Below are positions 1 to 11,041 of a stretch of DNA of 64,000 bases, piece after piece. Positions within the stretch are counted from its first letter, which is position 1; each line of letters opens with the position of its first letter. This DNA is from Flabesymbios commensalis (Eukaryota; Annelida; Polychaeta; Terebellida; Flabelligeridae). The stretch is taken from the NCBI GenBank assembly GCA_964017125.1, contig OZ024903.1, positions 61,566,670-61,630,669 of the forward strand, written 5' to 3'. A model generated the notes under the pieces. It saw only the letters and a list, made by a program, of their open reading frames with translations, was not told the DNA's origin and did no database searches. The position numbers were made by a program, and so were the translations under genes.

Positions 1-202
1 GTCTTGCTTCACTGAGCTGCAGTATTGACATTGCGCGAACCCCACTCCTGTAGACGTTATCTATTGTTCGCATGCAGGTAGGCCCACAATGTTTACTCAT
101 GGAGTCATGGTGACCCACCTACTTTAATATATGTGACTCTTTTGTCTGTGTAATATATTTTTAATTCATATGGTACATCTTTTGTTTTGTTTTTTAAACT
201 AG

Positions 203-1223
203 AGGATTACGATAAGTTCATAAGTTATGAAGAAGGAGTGGAGGTGACTCACCTAAAGACACATTATGACTACGAGTCCGTCATGCATTTTGAGCCTTAC
301 ACGTTCAGCGTGGATCCGGATATACCTACTGTGATACCCAAGGATCCGGATGCCAAGATAGGGCAGCGTACACACCTGACAGACTGTGATATAGTCCGGT
401 TACAGATGCTCTACGGCTGTATAGAAGAGGTCAGTCATAATTCCCAGCAAACACGAGGTGTTCACCCAATGTTGTTTTAATGTTGGTCCGCCGTCTTCGA
501 CGTCGGTTCAGCATTAAAACAACATTGGGTAAACGTCTCATGTTTGCTGGGAAGATGATACTTCCTAACAACAGATTGCGAATTAACATTTTGCGAATAT
601 TCTAGCACTGTGTGTAAATTGTTATGTTTGATATGGTATATTATATTATCTCTCAAACTTTCAGCACCCGATTACACGTGGCGATGATTGAACGTCAACG
701 CAAATTTTTTTAATTAGCTGATTTATAAGCTGAATAATTAACTGATTTATAAACGGAAAAGGCGGGGGCCCCAGGGTAGTGGTTAGCACCGCTGCCTTTC
801 ACGCCAGCGTTCGGGGTTCTGTTCCCGGTCTCGGCAGTTTGAAAAAAACAAAAATGTTTCTTCCCCATCCACGTGTGAAAGTCAGTATTGTGGGGAGCCT
901 CCGTGACCGAGAGGTAGCGTGCTCGGCCTCAGACCGCCAGGGCACGAATTTCGAATCCTGTGTCTGGAGGACAGTGTCATCTCAATCATCTCACCATCCT
1001 CAGGAGGTTCTCTTGGCACCGCTTAGCCTATATGTGCACAAAGGTGGCCTAAAGCCCGATTCATTTCATTTACAAACTGAAAAATTACCTGAATAACCGA
1101 ACGATTAACTTGTTATAATCATTATTTTTCTTTTTGATTCTCCAATTGCACCATCTCCAGGCAAGGTATAACATCGGAGCCACACCCGAGGGCGTGATAC
1201 CTTGTCCGGATGAGATGTATTGA
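203..1223 (+). CDS. astacin-type zinc metalloprotease, last two exons (5' part outside window)
   Basis: Two exons are visible: 203-429 (phase-1 acceptor, donor gtcagt) and 1161-1223 (phase 0, stop TGA at 1221-1223). The first encodes the C-terminal third of an astacin catalytic domain: a HYDYESVMHF Met-turn region, the block IGQRTHLTDCDIVRLQMLYGC, then the domain-closing Cys. The second adds a 20-residue tail ending DEMY, with no EGF, CUB or MAM domain. Astacins are secreted or membrane zinc endopeptidases; the HExxH exon must lie left of the window. The Met-turn Tyr that normally follows His is Phe here (codon 289-291). The intron holds a family-A palindrome 13 bp after the donor and a full dimeric SINE. 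The family assignment is secure; substrate and localisation are unknown. Confidence 0.85.
443..551. mobile_element. family-A palindromic MITE (A1), in astacin intron
   Basis: Ends CCCAGCAAACACG and its inverse; the arms contain the block TTGTTTTAATG on both sides of a central GACGTC-like core. It starts 13 bp inside the intron, just after the donor. Confidence 0.8.
761..1071 (+). mobile_element. dimeric tRNA-derived SINE, full copy (S1)
   Basis: Two tRNA-like units lie in tandem. The first has an A-box-like GGTAGTGGTTAGCACC and a B-box-like GGTTCTGTTCCC. The second starts GCCTCCGTGACCGAGAGG and has a B box TTTCGAATCC. A shared tail then ends CCGATTCATTTCATTT. Closely similar copies lie at 41876-42192 (+) and 57078-57396 (-), with fragments elsewhere in the window. 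Confidence 0.85.
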
Positions 1224-1743
1224 ACCCTTACAACGCTGATTTTTTTCTGTATAAACCTTGGAGACCAAAGGTTTTTTTTAATTTGAAATCATCATAAATG
1301 TCTTAGTTAGCTCTTTCCGCTTCATTTGAATACCTATGTTATGGGTATACGGCCATTATAAATAATTTAATTCTTTCAGTGCGGGGGTCGTCTTTATACG
1401 TCAGAATCTGACGTCTACAGACGTCAGATTCTGACGTATAAAGACGGTCTCCGCGCTGAAAATTATTCAATATTGTAGTACTAATGTTTGCACAGCCTTA
1501 CACGTGCCACGAAGACGATGCCAACCCACCAGTGTGGCCATCACCACAATGAACAAGGACATTATTCAAGAGTAGCACGGAGCATGCAGATCGAAGAATT
1601 ACATTTCAGCAAGCACGATTTGAAGCGATTTTATTTTCGGGGACGCTGGCCCTACAATATACCTACATTGGGTGAATGTACTGTACTTTCTGACAGAATG
1701 TCAAATATCATCAAACATTAAATATATTTTATTTAGCAATAAA
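1224..1743 (+). other. presumed 3'UTR of the astacin gene
   Basis: Sequence after the stop codon runs to an AATAAA at 1738-1743. It begins with a family-B MITE (1225-1462), whose long hairpin would be in the mRNA. A 77-codon open frame at 1488-1721 resembles nothing I know and is treated as chance. The extent of the UTR is inferred from the poly(A) signal only. Confidence 0.45.
1225..1462 (+). mobile_element. family-B MITE (B1) starting at the astacin stop codon
   Basis: Family-B layout: CCCTTACAACGCTG end, a conserved middle (catcataaatgtcttagtta), then a hairpin with arms CTTTATACGTCAGAATC and the inverse. The left end follows the TGA by one base. The right end has lost the usual AGGGTTAA. 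Confidence 0.85.
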
Positions 1744-1866
1744 TAATAGGCTATATTTGTCTTTCTGCTACCATTTTGCTGAAATTGTAAATGAAATTAA
1801 TGACAGAGATGGAAATATATTCCATTGAAATGGGTCAGTAAGATATCGTCGGACAACTCCTTATAG

Positions 1867-4562
1867 TTATGATAGAGGAAACTATGACTTTTTTAATGAT
1901 ATCCTCCTGGCCATGAATTGGGACGATTTTTTTTCCTCGACTAATGATATTAACCTAATTGTTCAAAATATGACTAAACTTTTAAACATCATAGCTGACG
2001 ACTGTATCCCACATAATGACATCCATGTGAGAGCCCGTGACAAGCCAGGCATGACTGTGGCGATCAGGGGATTATTTAGGCAGTGTAAACGATTACACAA
2101 GAAATGGAAACGGACAGGCGATGCTGTTCACCATGAGCAGTTTCGTAACAAAAGGAGAGAGGCTATATCAGCCTTCAGAGCAAGCCGAGACAAATTCTAT
2201 AATAACACGGCTAGTAAATTAACTGATCCTAACACCTCAGCAAAAACGTTTTGGAAAATCACTAAATTGGTTTATGGCACTAAACGTGTTCAATCAATAC
2301 CCCACTTAATTGTAGGCGACCGTCTCATTACTGAGACCGCTGAAAAAGCTGCAGTTTTTAATCAATATTTTACCGAACAATGTAAACTAGACCCTACACA
2401 AAACGACCCATTACCAGATTTTACTCTTTTGACAGATAACAAAATTGAAACAATAATTCTGACATCGGTTGAGATTTTCAACATCCTGAAACATTTAAAT
2501 GTATCCAAAGCCGTCGGCCCAGATAAAATTAGCAATCGGATATTAAAGGAATGTGCAATCTCTCTGAGTGAACCGCTCGCCCGTTTGTTTAACTTGTCAC
2601 TCGCTCAAGGTGTATTCCCTTCATGTTGGATAATAGCAAACGTTATCCCCATTTTTAAAAAAGAAAGTAAAAATAACGCGTCCAACTATAGGCCAATATC
2701 GCTACTGTCGTCCCTATCAAAGGTTCTGGAGAAGGCGGTCCATTATCATTTATAAACATACCTCAACGATCATAGTTTGTTAACAGTGAAAAATTCAGGG
2801 TTTAAACAAAAAGATTCTACTGTTAATCAGCTTTTGTCCATAGTACACAAACTATATTCTGGTTTGGATAACAAAGAAAACGCATGTCTAGTGTTCCTGG
2901 ACATCTCCAAAGCCTTTGATAGGGTGTGGCACGAAGGCCTTCTATTTAAATTAAAACAGTTAGGCATTTCTGGTACTTTATTAAAATGGCTGGAAAGCTA
3001 TCTGGCCCTCAGAAAACAAAGGGTTATATTGGACGGTTGCTGTTCCGACGTCAGTTATGTCGAAGCGGGCGTGCCACAGGGCTCTATATTGGGCCCATTG
3101 TTATTCCTGGTTTACGTTAACGACCTTGTTACCGACCTGGAATGCGACCCACACCTCTTTGCGGACGACACCTCCCTTCTGGACATTTTTACCAACCCCT
3201 TAACCTCCTCCCTCAAAATAAATAGAGACATTGAAAGGATATATAAATGGGGACGCCTATGGAGGGTAAAATTTAACCCAATTAAAACAATATTCCAAAT
3301 CATTTCAAAACGAAAAAATGTAATCTATCCTAATCTTATATTTGATGGTGTTGTTATTAAACGCAGCATCGAACATGTACATTTAGGCCTCACCATCACG
3401 AGCAACCTCAGCTGGCAAAGACATATCGATAAAGCCATATTGAAAGCTAATAAACTCCTTTATGCGATGAATAACATTAAAACGAAATTACCACGAAACG
3501 CGCTATGCGCCTTGTATAAATCCATGTTGCTGCCTGTCATTGAATATTGTGATGTTATTTTTGACAATTGTACAATCAGAGCAGCCCTAGCTCTCGAAAA
3601 TGTTCAGCGGCGGGCCGCATTGGCTTGTACAGGTGCATATAAGCACACTAGCAATGATCGCTTATTACTAGAACTTAACTGGATACCACTACGCCAAAGG
3701 CGTACTAACCACAAACTTGTTATACTATATAAGATTATTCACGGGTTAGCTCCATCGTACCTGACAGCAATCTTGCCAAGACCCAGAGATGCAGGTTATC
3801 GCTTGCGCAGTTTTAATAACATGTCACTCCCTACACCCTCTGCACGTCTCAGCTGTGTCAGAAATTCTTTTTTGAACTCGTCAATTAAATCTTGGAATTC
3901 TTTAGACAAAATTATACGTTCATCCCCGTCTTATTTTTCTTTTAAATCTAAACTCCTCAAACGTAGTAAGAGCAACTCGCATTTCAACCCAATATTATAT
4001 TCACGTTTTCTTGGCAAGGCTGCTGTTAATCACACCCGAATGCGATTGGGATTAAGTGCACTGAACAGCCAGCGCTACAAGTACAATATGGTCCCATCGC
4101 CTTCCTGTGAAAGGTGCGGAGCACCTCAAGAAGATCCATATCACATATTTTTCGTGTGTCCAGCCTATGCTGTCCCTCGACAAACATTGACCCAAGATCT
4201 GAACCGTATACTTTCTGTCGACATAGTTCAAAATAAAAAACAAGTTGAAATTATTTTATTGTACGGTTCAGAAATCTTAGACCACCATACCAACCTCATA
4301 CTATTTACAACATTGCACGATTTTATATATTCCTGTGGCAGATTTTCATAATCATCTTTAATATTCTATCATCATCACAACTCTTTCATAGTAGCAACTC
4401 ATTTATTTAATCATCTTATTGTATCATCTTTTTCATGTATATTTTTTCCATGTCTGTTTTTTTTCATTTTTTGTGTCTCTCACTATGTCAAGGAGAGCAA
4501 CTTGTGGCAATTGCTGTTTGTAATCCTTATGTGAAATAAATCATGTTTATAAAAAAAAAAAA
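1867..4562 (+). mobile_element. 5'-truncated LINE (non-LTR retrotransposon, CR1/Jockey-like) with TSD and poly(A)
   Basis: The insert is bounded by a perfect 12-bp duplication AACTCCTTATAG (1855-1866 and 4563-4574). It ends in AATAAA (4535-4540) plus a poly(A) run. The coding frame is open from the left edge to 4351 except for one in-frame TAA at 2753-2755. Reverse-transcriptase motifs are VFLDISKAFDRVW (about 2890-2928), GVPQGSILGPLL (about 3067-3102) and FADD (about 3158-3170). After the RT comes a C-terminal zinc-finger-like CERCG...H...C segment. The endonuclease and ORF1 are missing, so truncation falls between EN and RT. The perfect TSD and single stop suggest a young, immobile copy. 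Clade assignment is by general resemblance. Confidence 0.92.
1913..4351 (+). pseudogene. LINE reverse transcriptase reading frame, interrupted once
   Basis: The frame encodes the linker after the endonuclease, the full RT (blocks up to FADD) and a C-terminal domain with a Cys/His cluster near 4110-4160. Both halves are in the same frame, separated only by the TAA at 2753-2755, so this is a nonsense change rather than a frameshift. It lacks the upstream endonuclease and could not make a functional element protein. Confidence 0.85.
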
Positions 4563-4574
4563 AACTCCTTATAG

Positions 4575-5459
4575 GTTATATGATTCAATATTATTGATCA
4601 GGGTACCGTATTGAGCCAGTGTTCATACTTCTGGAAAAAAGTGTCCTAACTATGATTCTCATCTCCCCATTCCCAGGAGGTTCTCTTGTCTCAGTTTACC
4701 CTGTAGATTAATTAATTAATAAAAAAAAATATTTGCACGGTTTTAATATTACGCATGGACACCCTCCGTTTGACAACTTATCGGGACAAAGTCTTGGCCT
4801 CGATCATTGAGTTCTTATTCATATCACCATCCTCAAGAGGTTATCTTTGCCCCTGTTTACATGTTTAGCATGTACACTCTGTGTTCATTCATTCATTCAT
4901 TCATTCATTCATTCATTCATTCATTCATTCATTCATTCATTCATTCATTCATTCATTCATTCATTCCAGTATTAATTTTATTATGATTATGATTTTATAC
5001 CTACACGTACCTGCCTGCACAGTGAGGTTTCCATGCACTATAATAAGCCTACATTACTCTCCTTACACATTCCACTTTGTCCAGTCCATATGTGGTTCAA
5101 CCCTTTAAAAGTCAAGTTATCAAAATAACAATTTTTACCCACTCAAAGTTGTATCTCCTTTTTCACAGCTAAGAATGAAGAGCTCCGAGGGTTTTAACTG
5201 ACTTAAAACACATCCGACCATAATTAAGATCCCTCATAATCAACAGCTCCGTCACACCTGACTGATTATGGCAACATAGACCTATCATGATAATTGATCT
5301 GTACTTGATCAACAACAACTCTCCATTCCCGGCTTAGAATGTAGTGGTCGGACAAAGCAAATAATGTAGTGGTGTGTTTTAAAGCAAACTAATGCATATT
5401 CCCCCAATTTTCTTGTCAGAATGATTTAAGTAAAAAGGCTGAAAATGGTAGAGGCCTGA
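4575..5459. other. intergenic; SINE-tail fragments and microsatellite
   Basis: Two degraded dimeric-SINE 3' regions (about 4598-4690 and 4790-4884) are recognisable from the 'ctcaccatcctcaggaggtt' motif. The second runs straight into an ATTC microsatellite at 4884-4966. The rest (4967-5459) shows nothing I recognise. Confidence 0.5.
4884..4966 (+). repeat. (ATTC)n microsatellite at the end of a SINE tail
   Basis: About 20 uninterrupted ATTC units directly follow a degraded SINE tail. Intact SINE copies end GATTCATTTCATTT, so the array probably grew from the SINE terminus. Confidence 0.9.
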
Positions 5460-5463
5460 TTAA

Positions 5464-5806
5464 CCTTTTCAGTGTGGGGACCGTCTTTATACGTCCGAAT
5501 CTGACGTCTGCAGACGCTGACGTACAAAGACGGTCCCCGCACCGAAAGAATTACAATATTTATGATGGCCGTAGACCCATAACATCCCAGCAGACACAAG
5601 ATGTTAAAACAACGTTGGTCTAATGTTAGTCCAACGTCTACGACGCTGGACCAGCATTAACCCAGCATTGGTTACACGTACAAGGTTTGCAGGGATAGGT
5701 AGTCAAATGAAGCAGAAAGAGCTAACTAAGACATTTATGATTTCATATTGAAAAAAACACCTTTCGTTTTCATGGTTTATACAAAAATATTTCAGTATTG
5801 TAAGGG
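5464..5806 (-). mobile_element. family-B MITE (B2), interrupted by a family-A MITE
   Basis: Reverse-oriented family B with its hairpin at about 5480-5548. A TTAA precedes it (5460-5463) and TTGA follows (5807-5810). The internal block ...CCCATAACAT / AGGTA...AAATGAAGC is split by the A2 insert at 5586-5695. Confidence 0.8.
5586..5695. mobile_element. family-A palindromic MITE (A2) nested in B2
   Basis: CCCAGCAGACACAAG at the left and GGTTTGCAGGG at the right. Comparison with uninterrupted family-B copies shows that AT is duplicated on both sides, which gives a 2-bp target duplication. Confidence 0.85.
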
Positions 5807-5884
5807 TTGATACTTTAGGGTTGACAAAAGCTGATATCACACTAATCTGCCGGCAGATGGCAGTGTTGACAGAGACAGAACAAG

Positions 5885-5993
5885 CCCAGCAAACACGAAA
5901 CTTTGATCAAATGTTGGTTTAGTGATGGGTCAGCATCTCAAACAGTGGTCCATTATTAAACCAACATTGGATCAGCGTTCCGTATTTGCTGAG
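5885..5993. mobile_element. family-A palindromic MITE (A3)
   Basis: CCCAGCAAACACG left end and TATTTGCTGAG right end. The arms ATGTTGGTTTAGTG and TATTAAACCAACAT pair imperfectly. AG flanks both ends. Confidence 0.7.
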
Positions 5994-6012
5994 AGTATCT
6001 CGCTTCGTCGTC

Positions 6013-6185
6013 GGGCGGGGGCGTTTAGCACCGCTGCCTTTCACGCTAGAGTTCGGGGCTCGTTTCCCGGCGGTTTGAAAGAAACAAAAATGTTTCTTCC
6101 CCATCCACTCGTAAAACTCAGTATTGTGGAGAGCCTCCGTGAGCGAGTGGTCGCGTGCTCGGCCTCAGACCTCCAGGGTTTGGGA
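6013..6185 (+). mobile_element. dimeric tRNA SINE, 3'-truncated (S2)
   Basis: Matches S1 from the GGGCGGGGG start through the second tRNA-like unit (GGCCTCAGACCTCCAGGG), then loses similarity before the tail. Confidence 0.75.
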
Positions 6186-6604
6186 TTGATTTTGCATGAT
6201 TTTGAGCAAATGTAAATACGTGAATCGTGGCCATGGTAACTGTTTTTTCCGGTTTGGTGACGTTATCGCCACATTCCACCTGACATTTTGTGACATTTAC
6301 TAAAATTCTCAATAGGAATATTTCAATACAATACAGTCAAAATTCGCAGTAGTAAACTTTTCGCCTATGACGTCGACAAAATTTTCACCCAATCTAATAA
6401 GATAATGTTACTAAGGTTAAACAATGTTAAAAGGTAAATAATAATAAAGAATATGAGTAGTTAACTGGCTTACATATCCAAGATAGGGCTGCTCAAGGCG
6501 TTTTAAATCATTATCCTACTTATTCATGTAACAACTCACCGGGGAGCAAACAGCACTGCGACCATTTGGCGCTAGTGACTTTAAATATCGTACATATGCA
6601 ATTG

Positions 6605-6800
6605 CTATCCTAACAGGTACTACACATGAGTGAAGTGAAGCACGTAGGGGTGAAATTCATCGAAAGGACACCACATCGAAACAACGATGTTCCAACAAGA
6701 GAAAAACATTTATCTAAAAAACTGTACCAAGCGGGGATTGAACTCGCATTGCAGACAGCGCCTTTGCAAAAGGCTACGACAAAGGGCTATTCCAACAAAA
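6605..6800 (-). mobile_element. possible tRNA-derived SINE fragment
   Basis: On the minus strand, AAGGCGCTGTCTGCAATGCG followed by GAGTTCAATCCCCGC looks like the 3' half of a tRNA with a B box. No second copy is seen in this window, so boundaries are uncertain. Confidence 0.4.
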
Positions 6801-7289
6801 TCATTAGGGGCCTATATCTATTTTTGAAATATAATTCCAAACATTGGAAGAGTATGCCTATTTGATTATTATTTTAATTGAAACAAAGCCCAATAACATT
6901 ATTGTACTGACAAGTACATAATCAAGTACATTATACATGTATATCTTGCATCCATAATATATACTTTATATTTGAAAAAAGAAAATACCCATCACTACAT
7001 AATAAGGCATGCAGGATTATCGTATAATGCACATTTATTTCTGTGAAGTAATTTTAGTAATTGCTCTCGTTCCAGTTGACTACTTCACTATGATAAATAT
7101 GATATGGTCAGAAATTATTAGAAACAATTATTTGCTGAAAAAACTACATATATGTGTAGGCTAACAGTATCTGATTCAGCGTATTAATAAGACTCGTCGT
7201 TATAATGTTTATTATCTAGCTCAAGACGACGTGTATGGAGATTTGGATACAGATCAACAATTTCGTCCAAATCAAATTGTATATCATAA
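6801..7289. other. intergenic, nothing recognised
   Basis: AT-rich sequence without coding signal or copies of the window's repeat families. Confidence 0.5.
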
Positions 7290-8487
7290 TTAAATCTACC
7301 CTTCCATCCTAGGATCTACCCCCCCTCCTTTTCGTGATTATGTGAAGTGTCTTCTGATCCCAGAATCTACCCTTCCGTCCCAGAATATACCTTCTTTTAA
7401 ACATCTATACGAGGCCCGTCCCAGAATCTACCCTCCCTCTCAGAATATACCCCCTTTTAAACATCTGTATGTGACCCTCCCAAATTGTACCCCTCCCTCC
7501 CAGAATATACACCCCCCCCCCCCTAGGTCATCTTAAATCTATATGCGACCCTCCCAGAATCTACCCCTCCCTCCCAGAATATAACCGCCTTTTATATAAA
7601 GCGACACTCCTAGAATCTACCCTACCCCTTTTTTCACAATTATGTGCAACACTCCAATGATCTACCCCTTCCTCCCAGAATATACCCCCCCCCTTTTAAA
7701 CATCTATGCGACCCTCCCAGAATCTACCCCTCCTTCTCTGAATATACCCCCCCTTTAAACATCTATATGCGACCCTCCCAGAATCTACCCCTCCCTCCCT
7801 CCCAGAATAGATACCCCCTTTTTTGGCAACTATTTGCGACACTGCCACAATCTACCCCTTCCTTCCGGAATATACCCCCCTTTTCTACAACTATATTGTG
7901 ACGCTACCAGAATCTAGAATATACCCCCCCCCCTCCTAGAATATACCCCCCCCCCATTTAAACATCCATATGCGACACTCACAGAATCCACCCTCCGACC
8001 CAAAATAAACCCCGACTTTAAGCATCTGCGACCCTCCCAGAATCTACCCCTCCCTCCCAGAATAGGATATCCCCCTTTTTTGACAACTATATGCGACACT
8101 TCCATAATCCATCCGATCCCTTCGAGAATATACCCCCTTTTATATCAAGTGTGGCTCCCAGAATCTACCCCATCTTTTCAGAATATATCCCCTTTTTTAC
8201 AACTATATGCGATGCTCCCAGAATCTATCCCGCCCTCCCAAAATCTACCCCGCCCTCCCAGAATATACCACCCTTCCCTTAGATATGCGACCCTCTCAGA
8301 ATCTACCAATCCCTCTAGAATATACCCCCATTCTTCACCACTATATGCGACACTCCCATAATCTACTCCTCCCTCCTGGAATATAGGGCCCACCCTCCTT
8401 TAAACATCCATATGCGACTGTGGGACACTCCCGGAATCCACCCCTCCCTCCCAAAATATACTCCCCTTTTAAACATCTATACGCATA
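7290..8487 (+). repeat. C/T-rich degenerate minisatellite, unit about 60 bp
   Basis: Variants of CCCTCCCAGAATCTACCCC, TCCCTCCCAGAATATACCCC and TTTTAAACATCTATATGCGA alternate across about 1.2 kb. Unit length and order vary. The strand asymmetry (C/T on plus) gives long proline/serine-like open frames on both strands, which I treat as artefacts. The same array resumes at 9379-9450 beyond an inserted transposon. Confidence 0.85.
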
Positions 8488-8489
8488 TA

Positions 8490-9376
8490 GGGTAGAGAGG
8501 GGTATTATGAGCACCTTAACTTTAATTAGCGATTTTTGGCAAATAAATGAAGTGGAATAATTCAAATTTGATTTGATCGAATGTTTGTACATTTATGCAG
8601 TAATTCATAAAATTAAATAACCTAATTTAAATATAATTAAATAATTAATTAAAAAACAACATAATTTTGAAAACATGCTCATATTCCCCATGCGTGTGGC
8701 AAATATGAGCATGTGTTGTGTGGGAATATGAGCAAGCGTAATTAATTACCATTTGACAGTAGGTTAATATGAGCACTTTGCCATAAAAAAGGACATTTTC
8801 CAAAATGTTTATTTTATGGGTAGTTTACTAAATAGAAGAAGTCTCATGTGTCTTGATATAACCCAAATGTCATCAGATATTTTTTTCCATTAAATATAAG
8901 TTGCTGGAATGGTTTCCTCTCATTTCACTGTATACCACGTTTAGAGTATTATGAGCATACAACTTTTTTCATATATATCTTGTAATAGGGGTATTATGAG
9001 CACCATGCTCATAATAGATTGAAACAGGATGCTCATAATTATTACCCCAGTAGAAGGGGGGTGGTAACAAACCTAATGGGGTCCAGAACATGCTACATCA
9101 CTTTATTACCACTCACTCACATTACTTTCATGATACCTAGTGATTTGTGGACGTACGAACAAATCAAAGGTAATTGTATTTTTTACTTAAACAGCCCAAA
9201 AACTTCATTTTGTCATAATTGGACTAATTTTTCAATTTTTTTTTAGAAATTGAATTAGTTCATGGCCGTGTCATGACTATATTACAAACCAAATATGACC
9301 CAATTCCCGTTGTTATTGAGAATATTACAGCCAGTGCTCATATTACCTACTATGCTCATATTACACCATCTTACCC
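8490..9376. mobile_element. 887-bp DNA transposon with TIRs and repeated subterminal motif
   Basis: Inserted in the minisatellite and flanked by TA (8488-8489 and 9377-9378). The TIRs start GGGTA and share 19 of 24 positions by my alignment, closing on ATGAGCA. The motif TATTATGAGCA/ATATGAGCA or its inverse recurs about ten times, mostly toward the two ends. No transposase is recognisable, so it is a non-autonomous element. The TA duplication fits Tc1/mariner-like families, but I do not recognise the TIR. Confidence 0.75.
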
Positions 9377-9378
9377 TA

Positions 9379-9450
9379 CTCCTCCCTCCCAGAATATATC
9401 CCAACCCTTTTCTACAATGTGATTCTCACAGAATCTACCCCTCTCTCCTG
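9379..9450 (+). repeat. continuation of the C/T-rich minisatellite
   Basis: CTCCCTCCCAGAATATATCC and CAGAATCTACCCCTC continue the 7290-8487 array on the right side of the transposon. Confidence 0.8.
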
Positions 9451-9553
9451 CTTGGATAAGTGTGCATGCTCTAGAAGGCGCATATATAGGGCCTATATAT
9501 CATCCCTGGGGACTCAATGTGTTCAGTGTATTAGGACAGTGCCGCCCACGATG

Positions 9554-9680
9554 GGTTGCAGTAATTCAGTGGCGGATCCAGGATCTGAAGAAAGGGGGGC
9601 GCACGGGGCTTGCCCCCAAGATTTTTTGGGTACATTGTAGCAAATTTGGGGGACTTTTTAAAGAATTTGGCGAAATTTGC
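9554..9680 (+). mobile_element. possible hAT-like transposon end
   Basis: CAGTGGCGGATCCAGG followed by a GGGGGGCGCACGGGGC / GCCCC foldback is typical of one terminus of hAT-type elements. I found no matching inverted end downstream, so it is probably a fragment. Confidence 0.45.
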
Positions 9681-11041
9681 TGCCACTAAGTATCGTTGAT
9701 TTACCAATACATGTATATGTAAAAATTGTTCTATTTTAAGTGAAATTTTAATGACAAGAGTGCTTGTTTTCCTTTACGTTTTCATTTTTGCTCTTACAAT
9801 AGATCATTAGAAGACCAAACTTTTATGTTAATGGGTTTTTGTTACATAATATATATACAGTGCATATAACATAATACATTTAATTTTGGCTTTGATGAAC
9901 TGGAACAAGATAATTCGGAAAAATAATGTCTAAGGAAAGATTGGCAAAATAAATGGGTCAATCATCCGGTTTTAAACATATACATGCATGGGACACGCTG
10001 GCTGAGGAGATTTGGAAACATAAACGAGTCAGTACATATCACCGACAAAATAGATATCCTATCCTGCACGAGCGAAAGAACAAAATACATTAGACCAGCG
10101 TTTTGCAAACGTTTGTTGCTGCAAAGTAGAATATTGAAGAGGTTTCTGTTTGCTGTGTCTCAGCAGCCACTCATACTGGGCGAAATTAGCCACGTGATCG
10201 ACGTTAATGACGTAATTATTGCCAGATACTTAATCTTCGTACCTTTATTATTGAGTAACGTCAAGTGCAAAGTATCCATTGTTTGTGGAAGAAATCAGCA
10301 GGGACGAAGGATATATATATCTGATTATTACACCAGTGTTATAGTTATATTATTATACGTAATCAACTTTATAGCGCTCATACTGCAAGATCAGATAACA
10401 GATCAGATCAGATCAGATCAGTACACTAATTACTAGGTGAAATATGTCTCAAATTGAGTGCTGCAGTGTTCCAACTTGGACTGCCAAATAATATAAGGGA
10501 TTTCAGTTGATCTGAGTCCTGTGTCTTTTGTGCATTTAATATGCTATAATACCAATTTACTACTGACAGTAAACAGAATAGATTGATTATCGTCAACAAA
10601 CACTTATGTAAAAAAATATATTTAGGTGTATCGATATTAATAGGTTTTTTAATAGGTCTAAAAATATTTGAAAAAATGCTAAAAACAAGCTTCACCCATA
10701 TGTTTTCTGAAAAGTGTGACCAGTATTAAAGCAACATGAGACGTACTAGGTGGGGGTCAAGGATGATGGTGGTCCAGCTTTAAATCGAGATACAATGAAT
10801 ATCTCGTTTTTCTGGACATCGTTGCCTCACTTGATGTAACAAATGATCAATATTTATCATAATATCTCGCATGTACGAGCATGAGTTGTTATGGGACAGA
10901 AACGGTTCATTGTGGGGATGACATCGGTTATTTAGAGAGCGCATAAAATAATGGGAATGGAATAGGTATGGCCTACTTGAGCTTGTTTTAGAATTAAGCA
11001 ACTTGACTTGGCTTGCAGTTCAGATTGCAGCCAGTCGTTAT
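9681..11041. other. intergenic, no gene recognised
   Basis: It contains a 150-codon frame (9984-10436) with no recognisable domain and a short GATCA tandem run at about 10400-10425. The remainder is AT-rich and featureless. Confidence 0.5.

Noticed and set aside
7342-8592. Proline-rich frames on plus and Gly/Arg-rich frames on minus
   Set aside because: Produced by the C/T-rich minisatellite composition.
9984-10436. 150-codon open frame
   Set aside because: No recognisable domain, AT-rich codons, ends in a GATCA simple repeat; no splice or promoter context.
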